Of a stretch of DNA of 64,000 bases, positions 25,143-33,280 are shown one piece after another. The notes under the pieces are model-generated. The model saw only the letters and a program-made list of their open reading frames with translations, did no database searches and was not told where the DNA came from. Numbering within the stretch: position 1 is the stretch's first letter; every line of letters starts with the position of its first letter. The position numbers were made by a program, and so were the translations under genes. Source of the stretch: DSSB01 sp046346845 (GTDB taxonomy: Bacteria; UBA10199; DSSB01); the NCBI GenBank assembly GCA_046346845.1, contig JAXMHH010000004.1, positions 372,001 to 436,000 of the forward strand, written 5' to 3'.

Positions 25143-27788
25143 ATGGCGCTTGCGGGCCGAGAGAAGTCTTTTAGTTTTGTTTGGTTCTTGTTGGCGGGGA
25201 TCCTGATCCTGTTGACGGCCTGGTATGTCTACGACGAGGCCATCGGTCGGCGCACTTGGAAGAGCTACGCGCAGGAATGGGCCGCGCTGGAAACCAAACG
25301 GCTCGAAGAAGCCATCGCCAAAGAATCCAAGAGCATCGACCCCAAAAAGCTCAAGCAGATCGAGCTGGAACGCGAAAAGGCCCAGGCAGCCCTGGATAGC
25401 CAGGAATACCAAGACCTTTTGGCCGAGCTGAAGCAAAAGCAGATCGCCCTCGACGTAGCTAATCAAAACTTGCAATTCGCCAAGGCCGACCTCGACGAGA
25501 TCTTCTACCGTTGGAAGCATGCCCAGCACGAGGGCGAAAATTTCACCGAAGAAAAAAAGCATTTTGAGGAAATCGATGCGAAGGTGAAGAAGCTCAGCGC
25601 CGAGCAGGTGAAGCGCGAGGAAGAGTTTTTCGCCGTCCAAGAGAAGGTCAATTCCTTTAAGAACAAGCTCAAAGAACTCGACGTCCAGCAGGCGGCCATG
25701 ACCAAGAAAGTGGACGCCCTGAAAAAACAATTGCAGGGCGTGCAGGACCGGGGTGCTCCGATCGAGCAGTACGTTCTGGACGACTTGGGCAAGGCCGGAT
25801 CGGTCAATTGGGGCACCGTCGACCGCTGCACCAGCTGCCATATTCCCATCCTTAAGCCGGGATACGAGAAGCTGAAGCAGCCCTTCCAGTCCCACCCCAA
25901 TATCAACGAGATTTTTAATAATCACCCGGTGGAGGAATACGGCTGCGTGACCTGCCATGGCGGGCAGGGCCGTGCCACCCAGATCAAGGACAAGCCGATG
26001 GAAGAGGGGGACTTTCCGCACGGCTTCGAGCACCACTGGAAGAATCCCCTGCTGCGCGGAGATTTCGTCCAATCGAGCTGCAACAAATGCCATATCCAGC
26101 AGTTCAACCTCGACTTGGCTCCCGTCTACACCCAAGGCAAGCATCTCTTCGTCAACTACGGTTGCATCAACTGCCATAAGATCAAGGGGCTGGAATGGGC
26201 GCCCAAGTCCGGGCCCGACCTCAGCAAGATCAAGGAAAAGGTCTATCCCGAATGGTTCCTCGCCTGGGTCAAGAAGCCTACTGCTTATCTACCCAAGACG
26301 CGGATGCCCCAGGTGCCTTGGTATAACGATCAAGATCCGATCAAGGCGATAGCCTACATCCTCAGCGTGAGCGAACCCTTCAACTGGAAATACGGGAAAT
26401 TCCCCGGCGGAAATTCGGACCAGGGCAAGGAGCTGTTCACGAGCGTGGGATGCTTCGCCTGTCACAACCTAGACGGCCAGGGCGGCGGTTCGGGTCCGGC
26501 CCTCGACCGCATCGCCGAGAAGACCAACGCCGATTGGGTCTACAACTGGATCCAAGATCCCAAGAATTGGTCCGAGAGCCACCGCATGCCCAGTCTTCGC
26601 CTCAGCAAGGAAGAGGCCGCGGACATAACGGCTTACGTGATTTCGCACGGCAAGCAGCCCGACGAAGACGCGGCGCTGCGCAGCGCTCTGGCCGATCCGG
26701 CCAATATCAAGGCCGGCTTCAACGTGATCAATACCTACGGTTGCTATGCCTGTCACAATATCAAGGGCTTCGAGAAGGCCTCCAACCCGTCGGTCGAGTT
26801 GACCAATTTCGGCCGAAAGGACGTCCACGAGCTGGCCTTCGGCGACGCCAAGATCCCGGAAACCTGGGAGGCCTGGACCGACGGTAAGCTCAAGAACCCC
26901 CAGATGTTCGTCGACGAGCGTTCGAGCAGCTTCATGCCCAAGCCGAACATCGACGATGCCCAGCGGCACGCGCTGTTGGTGTTCCTCAAGGGGCAGCAAC
27001 CCGAGGTCCTTCCCCAGAAATACCTCGCCTACGACCCCGAGGTCGAGAAGGGCAGGCACCTGGTCAACAAGTACAACTGCAAGGCCTGCCACGTGATCGA
27101 GGGAGAGGGCCAGGATGTGGCTCAGTGGATCAAAGAGCCCAACTTCCTGCCGCCCAACCTTGCCTCCACCGGCGCCCGCCTGCAGACCGATTGGATGCGC
27201 GGATTTCTGAAGAACCCCGGGGACTTCCCCAAGGTGCGCAGTTGGTTGAACATCCGGATGCCGACCTTCCAGATGAGCGACGAGGACGTCGAGGGCCTGG
27301 TCCGATACTTCAAGAAGTACGACCATGCGGAGGGCCTGCTCGAGGTCGTGGACGTCAAGGCGACCCCGGAAGAAGTCGCCGCGGCCCAGAAATTGATGGG
27401 TCCGGAGAACTTCAATTGCTACAGCTGTCACATCATGGAGAACAAGTTTCCTGAAGGCGGGCCCACCGTCTGGGCACCGAACTTGGCCTATGCCCATAAC
27501 CGGATTCGTCCCCAATGGCTGAACAAATGGGTGCGTAACCCGAGCGCCTTGGTACCCGGAACTCGGATGCCCGGCTATTATCCCGAGCCCAACAGCGGTC
27601 CGAAGGATATCCTGGATGGCGATGATGAGCGTCAGATCAACGCGCTGGTTCATTACATCATGTCCATCGGCAAAAAGGATGGCATTGTGGAAGGCCAAGC
27701 GCCTGCGGCCGCTGCAGAGTCTCAACCTTCGGCACCGGCCGGCGAAAAGAAGCCGGCCTCGGGCTCCGGGAGCCAGGCCAAGCTCTAA
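25143..27788 (+). CDS. Octaheme c-type cytochrome subunit with N-terminal coiled coil, 881 aa
   Basis: Electron-accepting subunit of the bc complex. Residues about 11-31 form one N-terminal membrane anchor. About 35-215 is a long charged coiled coil (for example EEKKHFEEIDAKVKKLSAEQ). The periplasmic remainder carries eight CxxCH haem motifs: CTSCH (from C229), CVTCH, CNKCH, CINCH, CFACH, CYACH, CKACH and CYSCH, several of them in cytochrome-c-like modules with a downstream methionine (RMPQVPW, HRMPSLR). The tail is a low-complexity Ala/Pro/Ser stretch. The length and coiled coil are unusual compared with mono- or dihaem bc1 cytochromes. Haem attachment would depend on the resB-ccsA genes at 44-47 kb. 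Confidence 0.94.
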   Translation: MALAGREKSFSFVWFLLAGILILLTAWYVYDEAIGRRTWKSYAQEWAALETKRLEEAIAKESKSIDPKKLKQIELEREKAQAALDSQEYQDLLAELKQKQIALDVANQNLQFAKADLDEIFYRWKHAQHEGENFTEEKKHFEEIDAKVKKLSAEQVKREEEFFAVQEKVNSFKNKLKELDVQQAAMTKKVDALKKQLQGVQDRGAPIEQYVLDDLGKAGSVNWGTVDRCTSCHIPILKPGYEKLKQPFQSHPNINEIFNNHPVEEYGCVTCHGGQGRATQIKDKPMEEGDFPHGFEHHWKNPLLRGDFVQSSCNKCHIQQFNLDLAPVYTQGKHLFVNYGCINCHKIKGLEWAPKSGPDLSKIKEKVYPEWFLAWVKKPTAYLPKTRMPQVPWYNDQDPIKAIAYILSVSEPFNWKYGKFPGGNSDQGKELFTSVGCFACHNLDGQGGGSGPALDRIAEKTNADWVYNWIQDPKNWSESHRMPSLRLSKEEAADITAYVISHGKQPDEDAALRSALADPANIKAGFNVINTYGCYACHNIKGFEKASNPSVELTNFGRKDVHELAFGDAKIPETWEAWTDGKLKNPQMFVDERSSSFMPKPNIDDAQRHALLVFLKGQQPEVLPQKYLAYDPEVEKGRHLVNKYNCKACHVIEGEGQDVAQWIKEPNFLPPNLASTGARLQTDWMRGFLKNPGDFPKVRSWLNIRMPTFQMSDEDVEGLVRYFKKYDHAEGLLEVVDVKATPEEVAAAQKLMGPENFNCYSCHIMENKFPEGGPTVWAPNLAYAHNRIRPQWLNKWVRNPSALVPGTRMPGYYPEPNSGPKDILDGDDERQINALVHYIMSIGKKDGIVEGQAPAAAAESQPSAPAGEKKPASGSGSQAKL

Positions 27789-27794
27789 AACTTG

Positions 27795-27810
27795 ACTCGA
27801 CGCGTCGAGT
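27795..27810. repeat. Perfect 16-bp palindrome between bc operon and lipoprotein gene
   Basis: ACTCGACGCGTCGAGT, six bases after the octaheme stop. As RNA it would make a 6-bp stem with a CGCG loop. There is no T-tract, so it is not a classic terminator. It could be an RNA processing site or a second regulator-binding palindrome. Confidence 0.4.
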
Positions 27811-27861
27811 TGAATAGACAGTGTTCGCGTTGACCTAAAATTTTCAAAAAGGAGATTGGAG

Positions 27862-28704
27862 ATGCAAAATAAAAAGATTACCGCCTTTGCCAGCGTCCTC
27901 GCCTTGGCGTTCGCCATGAGCACGGGCTGCGGCAAGAAGCCGTCTTCCGAGGGCGCTTCCACTCAACCTGCCGCCGAAAAGAAAGAAGAGGCTGCGGCAC
28001 CCGCGGCGCCTGCGGCGGGCACCGGGAGCATCAAGGGCAAGGTCAGCTTCACCGGCACCGCCCCGGATATGCCCGAGCTGAAGCGCGAGGCAGATCCCTT
28101 CTGCGCCCAGACCAAGATGAAGGACGAAGAAGTGGTGCTTAATTCCAACGGTACGCTCAAGAACGTTGCCGTGATCGTCCAAGGCGCTCCGGCCTCCACC
28201 CCCGAAGGTGCGGTGGTCTCCGAGATCGACCAGAAGAACTGCATGTATGCCCCTCGGGTCGTCACCGCGGCCTTCGGGCAGAACGTGAAGATCGTGAACA
28301 GCGATCCCATCCTGCACAACGTCCATACTTACGCGGACACCAAGACCCTCTTTAACCGCGCCCAGCCGAAGGGCTCTCCGGCCATCGACAAGACCTTCAG
28401 CAAGGACGATGGCGGGGTTGTTAAGTTCAAGTGCGACGTCCATCCCTGGATGACCGGGTGGCTCGTGCTCAACGACAACGGCCTGAATGCGGTCACCGGC
28501 GAGACCGGTGAGTTCGAAATCAAGGGCGTCCCGGCCGGCACCTACAAGATCCAGGCCTGGCAGGAAAAGTACGGTCCCAAGACCGTTGAGGTGAAGGTCG
28601 AGGCGGACAAGGCCGCCGAGGCGAATTTCACCTATGACGGCACCGAGAAAGCGGCCTATGATTACAAAGAGGTCCATATCTCGATGAATCACCCGGCCCA
28701 ATAG
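27862..28704 (+). CDS. Cupredoxin-like lipoprotein with carboxypeptidase-regulatory-like end
   Basis: The start is ATG 27862, seven bases after GGAG; a TTG two codons earlier is less likely. The signal ends in the lipobox STGC, with C23 for lipid attachment. After an Ala/Glu linker comes a beta domain with candidate copper ligands: H152 and H155 in PILHNVH, and C191, H194 and M197 in CDVHPWM. That is the Cys-x2-His-x2-Met order of blue-copper-like proteins. The last 80 residues resemble a carboxypeptidase regulatory fold (FEIKGVPAGTYKIQAW). It probably carries electrons or copper next to the bc complex, and it is followed by a strong terminator. Confidence 0.86.
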   Translation: MQNKKITAFASVLALAFAMSTGCGKKPSSEGASTQPAAEKKEEAAAPAAPAAGTGSIKGKVSFTGTAPDMPELKREADPFCAQTKMKDEEVVLNSNGTLKNVAVIVQGAPASTPEGAVVSEIDQKNCMYAPRVVTAAFGQNVKIVNSDPILHNVHTYADTKTLFNRAQPKGSPAIDKTFSKDDGGVVKFKCDVHPWMTGWLVLNDNGLNAVTGETGEFEIKGVPAGTYKIQAWQEKYGPKTVEVKVEADKAAEANFTYDGTEKAAYDYKEVHISMNHPAQ

Positions 28705-28728
28705 GTCGAGCCCAACGTTTCCACAGCG

Positions 28729-28760
28729 AACGCCCCGTCCCCACCGGACGGGGCGTTTTG
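28729..28760 (+). terminator. Rho-independent terminator of the bc operon
   Basis: Perfect 12-bp stem AACGCCCCGTCC / GGACGGGGCGTT (28729-28740, 28746-28757), CCACC loop, ending in TTTTG. It separates the bc operon from ctaA. Confidence 0.88.
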
Positions 28761-28830
28761 CTTTCGGGGCCGGTGCTGCGGTCCCTCGCCTTGACCCTCG
28801 ACCTTGGTTTTTGTTAAGGGAGTCCAGATA

Positions 28831-29787
28831 ATGAACAATGATTCACCCATTCCCTCCGGGATTCGCTGGTTGGCCCTCAGCGTCGCCGTTTTGACCTGGC
28901 TGCTCATCCTGGTGGGTGGCATCGTGCATGGTACTGGCTCCTCCCTGGCCTGCCCCGATTGGCCCACCTGCTACGGTACCTTTTTTCCCCAAATGACGGG
29001 GGGGATTTTCTTCGAGCACTCCCATCGCATTGTCGCCGCCTTGACGGGTTTTTTGACGGTGATTTTGTGCGTCCTCTTATTGGTCAAGGGTGATCCGACC
29101 TTGAAAAAGGCGGGGGTCGCCGCGGTGTTATTGGTGATCTTTCAAGGGGTGCTGGGCGGTATCACCGTGATTTACCGCTTGCCCACCGCCGTCTCGACCG
29201 CCCACCTCGCGACGTCGATGCTGTTTTTGTGCCTAATGGTCGCCATCGCTTTCTCCACTTTTCGATCCCACCTCCAAAAATCTCCTGGAGACCTGGCGGG
29301 ACTGCGCCCCTGGTTGGTGCCAGCCTTGATCCTCGTGTACCTTCAGATCGTCTTAGGTGGCCTGGTCCGCCACACCGGAGCCGGGTTGGCCTGCATGGAT
29401 ATCCCGCTGTGCCGAGGAAGCTTCTGGCCCGAGGGGGCCCCTCCAATTCTACAGGCCCACATGCTGCACCGAATCGTGGGGATGCTTGTCGCCCTAACGG
29501 TCTATGCCGTCTCTTGGCGGGTGTTTCGCTCCGCGAGCGGTGTCTTCGCGCTCAGGCTCTTGGCGGCTCTGGCGCCGCTTCTGGTGACTTTGCAAATTGC
29601 CTTGGGATTATGGAGCGTGCACTCGGCCCTGGGCCTATTTCCGGTCACGGCCCACCTTGGGGTAGGGGCCTTGTTGCTGGTCTCGCTGTGGTTGATGAAT
29701 CTCCTGGTGTTTCGAGCGGCCAGGCTCCAGCACCATTCTGTTCCCCTCGGATCCTTGCCGGAAGGCCTTGGTGCCCGCGGTGCCTAG
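28831..29787 (+). CDS. ctaA: Haem A synthase (CtaA/COX15)
   Basis: Integral membrane enzyme that oxidises the C8 methyl of haem O to give haem A for cytochrome oxidase. The 318-residue protein has eight hydrophobic segments and the duplicated family pattern: HSHRIVA and TAHLATS in the first half, HMLHRIVG and TAHLGVG in the second, with GGIVHGTGSSLACPDWP and GGLVRHTGAGLACMD as paired loops. ATG 28831 is chosen over a start nine codons earlier because AAGGGAG lies nine bases before it. It is followed seven bases later by ctaB. Confidence 0.93.
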   Translation: MNNDSPIPSGIRWLALSVAVLTWLLILVGGIVHGTGSSLACPDWPTCYGTFFPQMTGGIFFEHSHRIVAALTGFLTVILCVLLLVKGDPTLKKAGVAAVLLVIFQGVLGGITVIYRLPTAVSTAHLATSMLFLCLMVAIAFSTFRSHLQKSPGDLAGLRPWLVPALILVYLQIVLGGLVRHTGAGLACMDIPLCRGSFWPEGAPPILQAHMLHRIVGMLVALTVYAVSWRVFRSASGVFALRLLAALAPLLVTLQIALGLWSVHSALGLFPVTAHLGVGALLLVSLWLMNLLVFRAARLQHHSVPLGSLPEGLGARGA

Positions 29788-29794
29788 GAGAGCC

Positions 29795-30676
29795 ATGACG
29801 CAATCGGTTTCTATCTATACGCCCTTCCTTGCCGATGTCGTGACCTTGGTGAAGCCAAGGATTACGCTGCTGACCTTGATCACCGCGGGGGCCGGCATTC
29901 ATATCGCGCCCGGCAGCGCCCCTTGGCGCCTCTTGATCCTCGCCTTGGCGGGAATCGCCTTGCTGGTGGGCGGGGCCAATGCCTTGAACATGTTCTTGGA
30001 GCGGGACACCGACCTGCTCATGAAGCGCACTCAAAACCGTCCTTTGCCCGGGAAGCGGCTGAGTCCCGAATTCGTCCTCGGCTTCGGCAGCGTGCTGATC
30101 GGCATCTCAATTCCCCTGCTCACCTATTACGTGAATCCGCTTACCGGGGCCCTCGGCGCGCTTTCCCTGGCGAGCTATGTGTTGTTTTACACGCCCCTGA
30201 AGCGCAAATCTTCCCTGGCGCTATGGGTGGGGGCCATTCCCGGCGCGATGCCGCCGCTCCTGGGTTGGACCTCGGTGACGGGCTCGATAGCGCTGGCGCC
30301 CTTGGTGCTGTTCGCCATGATCTTCTTCTGGCAGATCCCTCATTTTCTCGCGATCGGCCTGTTTCGAAAGGACGAATACGCCCGTGCCGGCATCCGGGTG
30401 TACACCCTTGAGGCGGAGGAGCGCGCGGTGCTCTGGCAGATCGTGATGAATACCCTCGCCTTGGTGGCGGTCAGCCTCTTGCTGATTCCCCTCCGCGCCG
30501 CCGGGGAGCTCTATTTGGCGACGGCGTTATCCTTGGGCGGGGCCTTCCTCGGCTATGCCATCCTGGGTTTTCGCGAGGGCCTGACCGACACCTGGGCCAA
30601 GCGGCTTTTTTTCCTGTCTTTGCTGTATTTGACCGGGCTCTTCTCGGTCTTGTTTTTGGATGGAGGCAGGGCATGA
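29795..30676 (+). CDS. ctaB: Protohaem IX farnesyltransferase (CtaB/COX10)
   Basis: A UbiA-superfamily membrane prenyltransferase that makes haem O from haem B and farnesyl diphosphate, the substrate of CtaA. Diphosphate-binding residues are in ERDTDLLMKRTQNRP. VKPRITLLTLITAGAG and the second Asp-rich loop region (FFWQIPHFLAIGLFRKDEYARAGI) are typical. ATG 29795, with AGGAG just upstream, is preferred to a start nine codons earlier. 293 residues, which is normal length. It overlaps the Sco gene by ATGA. Confidence 0.95.
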   Translation: MTQSVSIYTPFLADVVTLVKPRITLLTLITAGAGIHIAPGSAPWRLLILALAGIALLVGGANALNMFLERDTDLLMKRTQNRPLPGKRLSPEFVLGFGSVLIGISIPLLTYYVNPLTGALGALSLASYVLFYTPLKRKSSLALWVGAIPGAMPPLLGWTSVTGSIALAPLVLFAMIFFWQIPHFLAIGLFRKDEYARAGIRVYTLEAEERAVLWQIVMNTLALVAVSLLLIPLRAAGELYLATALSLGGAFLGYAILGFREGLTDTWAKRLFFLSLLYLTGLFSVLFLDGGRA

Positions 30677-31305
30677 GGCGGCTGCTTTGGATTTTATTCC
30701 TGGCGATTTCCGCCTGCGGCTGTCAACGCCGGGAATTGCCTGTCCTGGCGACGATCCCCGAATTTCGACTTCAGACCCAGGATGGCAAAGATTTCACCCA
30801 AGCGGAGATGAAGGGCAAGTTTTGGGTCGCGGATTTCATCTTCACCAGCTGCGGGGGCGCCTGCCCGCTGATGACGGAACGGATGAAGAAGAACATCCAG
30901 GCCCCACTGGAAGAGATGGCGGCGCAAGGCGGGGAGATCCCCGCGCGAATCGTCTCCTTCAGCGTCGATCCCGAACGGGACACCCCGGCGCGTCTGGCGG
31001 AATACGCCAAGGACCATGGCGCCAACCTGAAGCACTGGCTGTTCCTCACCGGCCCGCTCGACGAGGTCACCAAGACCGTGGTGCAGGGTTTCAAGATCAG
31101 CATGGGCAAGGTGCCCTTGGAGACTCCCTCGGGCAAACCGGGTGAGGGGCCCTCCGAGGCCGACATCTTCGAGGTGGTGCACGGCGAGCAATTCCTGCTC
31201 ATCGACGATCAAGGCAGGATTCGGGGCTATTACTCCTCCGAAGGCAGCGGCCTGCGCAAACTGATGGGGGACCTGCGCAGCCTCATGAAAGGGAAGGGGT
31301 CATGA
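30673..31305 (+). CDS. Sco1/SenC/PrrC-type copper chaperone
   Basis: A 210-residue thioredoxin-fold protein that loads or reduces the CuA site of cytochrome oxidase on the periplasmic side. The N-terminal signal ends in SACGC, a lipobox. The copper motif is CGGACP (CxxxCP) after FIFTS, and the distal histidine sits in VVHGEQFLLID. SVDPERDTPARLAEYAK is also characteristic. It is linked to both neighbours by ATGA overlaps, so ctaA-ctaB-sco-DUF420 form one operon. Confidence 0.95.
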   Translation: MRRLLWILFLAISACGCQRRELPVLATIPEFRLQTQDGKDFTQAEMKGKFWVADFIFTSCGGACPLMTERMKKNIQAPLEEMAAQGGEIPARIVSFSVDPERDTPARLAEYAKDHGANLKHWLFLTGPLDEVTKTVVQGFKISMGKVPLETPSGKPGEGPSEADIFEVVHGEQFLLIDDQGRIRGYYSSEGSGLRKLMGDLRSLMKGKGS

Positions 31306-31721
31306 ATCTCGGGGACAAGCTGGCGGCACTGAACGCCACCCTCAACGGCCTTGCGGCCATTCTGTTGTTTCTGGGTTGGCGCGCCGTCCGCGCGGGCAAG
31401 ATTTCCTGGCATCGGGGTTTCATGGGTGGCGCCTTCGTCGTCTCGGCGCTTTTTCTGATCTCCTACCTGACCCGCTTCTACCTGACCGGCACCCACCGTT
31501 ATCCCGGGACCGGCGCGATGCGGACGATCTACCTTTCCATCCTGCTGACCCATACCCTGCTGGCGGCCGCGGTTCCCTTCCTGGCCATCCGCACGATCTA
31601 TCTCGCCCTGAAAAACCGAATCGAGGCGCATCGCAAGATCGCCCGCGTAACCTTGCCGGTTTGGATGTACGTCTCCCTCACCGGCGTCCTCATCTATTTG
31701 ATGCTGTATCGATGGGCCTGA
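31302..31721 (+). CDS. DUF420 family membrane protein
   Basis: This 139-residue protein has four hydrophobic segments. The DUF420 pattern is visible: N-terminal LNATLNGLAAILLFLGW, FLISYLTRFYLTGTHRYPGTGAMRTIYLSILLTHT broken by conserved polar positions, and HRKIARVTLPVWMYVSLTGVLIY near the end, with histidines inside membrane segments. It is usually found beside Sco and cytochrome oxidase assembly genes; its function is not settled. It is the last gene of the operon and converges with the MFS gene after six bases. Confidence 0.92.
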   Translation: MNLGDKLAALNATLNGLAAILLFLGWRAVRAGKISWHRGFMGGAFVVSALFLISYLTRFYLTGTHRYPGTGAMRTIYLSILLTHTLLAAAVPFLAIRTIYLALKNRIEAHRKIARVTLPVWMYVSLTGVLIYLMLYRWA

Positions 31722-31727
31722 ATTAAA

Positions 31728-32912
31728 TTACAGCGCCTCCGCCGGCCTTGTCTCCGGGTGGCGGTGTCTGGCGTCCTGCACGTGCAGGCCCAGGCTGAGC
31801 AGGAAGACCAGGACCAGGAGCGCGCAGGCCAAGAAAAAGGGATAAGCCATCTGGCGGTCGTAGAGCAGGCCCGCAACCAGGGGGCCGAAGACTCGGGCCA
31901 AGGAGGCGCTGGCCTGGAAGGTCCCCATTACCGTGCCGTGCAGGCTCTCATCCCCGCCTCGCGACACCAAGCTCATCAGGGAAGGCTGGCTGATGCCCCG
32001 ACCTACGGCCGAGATGGCGAGGGGGATCAGCAGAAACCAGACGGTGTGGCTCTCCGGGACGAAGAAAAAGGCGATCGCCAGGAGGGCGCAGCCCACGCGC
32101 ACCAAGAGTTTTTCCCCGAAGCGCAGGACTAGACGCTTGATCATGCCGCCCTGGATGGCGACCATGATCAGCGCCATCATGGCGAGGATGTAGGCGACAT
32201 GGCGGGCGTCATAATGGAAACGGTCGGCCATGAAGAAGGCGAAGATCGATTCGAGCTGGTTGACCCCCAAGGTGAAGAGGAAGTTGATGAGGCACAAGCG
32301 GCGCACCAAGGGGATTCGCAGAACGGAGGCGCGGCTGGCCGTGGGGCCCTCCCGCCGGACAGGGTGTGATTCGCCCAGGCGGAACAGGGCATAGACGATA
32401 TTGACCGCCCCGAGGCCCGCGGCGCAAAGAATGGGCGTCGCATAGCCGTATACCGACAATATCCCGCCCAGCGCAGGGCCCAGAATAAAGCCGATCCCGA
32501 AGGCCGCCCCGATCATCCCCATGCCCTTGGCGCGGTTTTCGGTGGTGGTAACGTCGGTGACGTAGGCCGAGGCCACGCTGATATTGGCCCCGAACATGCC
32601 CGACAAGATGCGGCCCGCGAACAGCATGACCAGCGACTTGGCCAGACCCAAGACCAACAGGCCCAGCACCGAGCCGGCCATCGTGAGGAGCAGCACCTTC
32701 TTTCTACCGATCCGGTCGGAGAGATTTCCCCATACGGGAGAGAAGGTGAATTGCATGACCGCATAGGAGGTCAAGAGCAGTCCTAAAACGGTGGCATTGG
32801 CGCCGTATTTCTCGGCGTAGAAGGGGAGGATGGGAACCACAATCCCGAAACCGACGAGGTCGAGCACGACGACGCTGAACAGGATGAGGAGGGAGCTTTG
32901 GTCTTTTTTCAT
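31728..32912 (-). CDS. MFS transporter (drug:H+ antiporter, TetA-like)
   Basis: A 394-residue inner-membrane transporter with 12 predicted helices in two halves. The major-facilitator loop motif GNLSDRIGRKKVLLL lies between helices 2 and 3, and GPALGG (helix 5 motif C, typical of antiporters) is present. The family exports small molecules in exchange for protons; the substrate cannot be predicted. The frame begins nine codons earlier, but I take ATG 32912 because GGAGAGAC precedes it and the protein then starts MKKDQSSLLILFSVVVLDL as usual for the family. Monocistronic, convergent with the haem A operon. Confidence 0.92.
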   Translation of the reverse strand: MKKDQSSLLILFSVVVLDLVGFGIVVPILPFYAEKYGANATVLGLLLTSYAVMQFTFSPVWGNLSDRIGRKKVLLLTMAGSVLGLLVLGLAKSLVMLFAGRILSGMFGANISVASAYVTDVTTTENRAKGMGMIGAAFGIGFILGPALGGILSVYGYATPILCAAGLGAVNIVYALFRLGESHPVRREGPTASRASVLRIPLVRRLCLINFLFTLGVNQLESIFAFFMADRFHYDARHVAYILAMMALIMVAIQGGMIKRLVLRFGEKLLVRVGCALLAIAFFFVPESHTVWFLLIPLAISAVGRGISQPSLMSLVSRGGDESLHGTVMGTFQASASLARVFGPLVAGLLYDRQMAYPFFLACALLVLVFLLSLGLHVQDARHRHPETRPAEAL

Positions 32913-33026
32913 GGACGTCTCTCCGCAGGCCTTTCGCACGGAAGGTCGGCCGATTCAAGGGAGAAGACAGGGGCTTAAGCCATAGAGATCCTTGACGAAA
33001 CCCCGGAGAGCGGGTAGAGGGGCTGC

Positions 33027-33194
33027 ATGGAAAATTTCCTCAAAATCCTGACCGTCCCCGACAACATCCCCATCATCATCATGTTGGTTTCGGTCCTCTT
33101 TCTGACCTGGCTTTCCTTCAGCGAAGCGAAGAAAAACGACCATTTGACCGAAGAGGGCAAGGCGGACCAAATCTACCGCCGCATGGTGGAATAG
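33027..33194 (+). CDS. Small single-span membrane protein, 55 aa
   Basis: ATG 33027 has GAGGGG five bases upstream and the frame runs to TAG 33194. The protein has an amphipathic N-terminus (ENFLKILTVPDNIP), one membrane helix (IIIMLVSVLFLTWLSF) and a charged C-terminal tail (SEAKKNDHLTEEGKADQIYRRMVE). The layout resembles small accessory subunits of respiratory complexes, and the bc/haem A genes are nearby, but that link is only inference. Promoter copy 5 begins 13 bases after its stop. Confidence 0.58.
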   Translation: MENFLKILTVPDNIPIIIMLVSVLFLTWLSFSEAKKNDHLTEEGKADQIYRRMVE

Positions 33195-33206
33195 CCTTTA
33201 ATTTCC

Positions 33207-33233
33207 GCAACTTTCCGGGCACTCCCTCGATAA
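33207..33233 (+). promoter_or_regulatory. Alternative-sigma-like promoter, copy 5
   Basis: GCAACTTT (33207-33214), N11, CTCGATAA (33226-33233), 48 bases before the start of the 1636-aa paralogue. Of all copies its -10 half is closest to the FliA GCCGATAA. Confidence 0.62.
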
Positions 33234-33280
33234 GCCGACCAGTAATTATTCAATGATTTCAAGGTTTACGCGGTGTGCTC

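Noticed and set aside
28789..28830. TTGACC near 28790 as the ctaA promoter
   Set aside because: At 16-18 bases the -10 would read TTAAGG, overlapping the ribosome site and leaving almost no leader.
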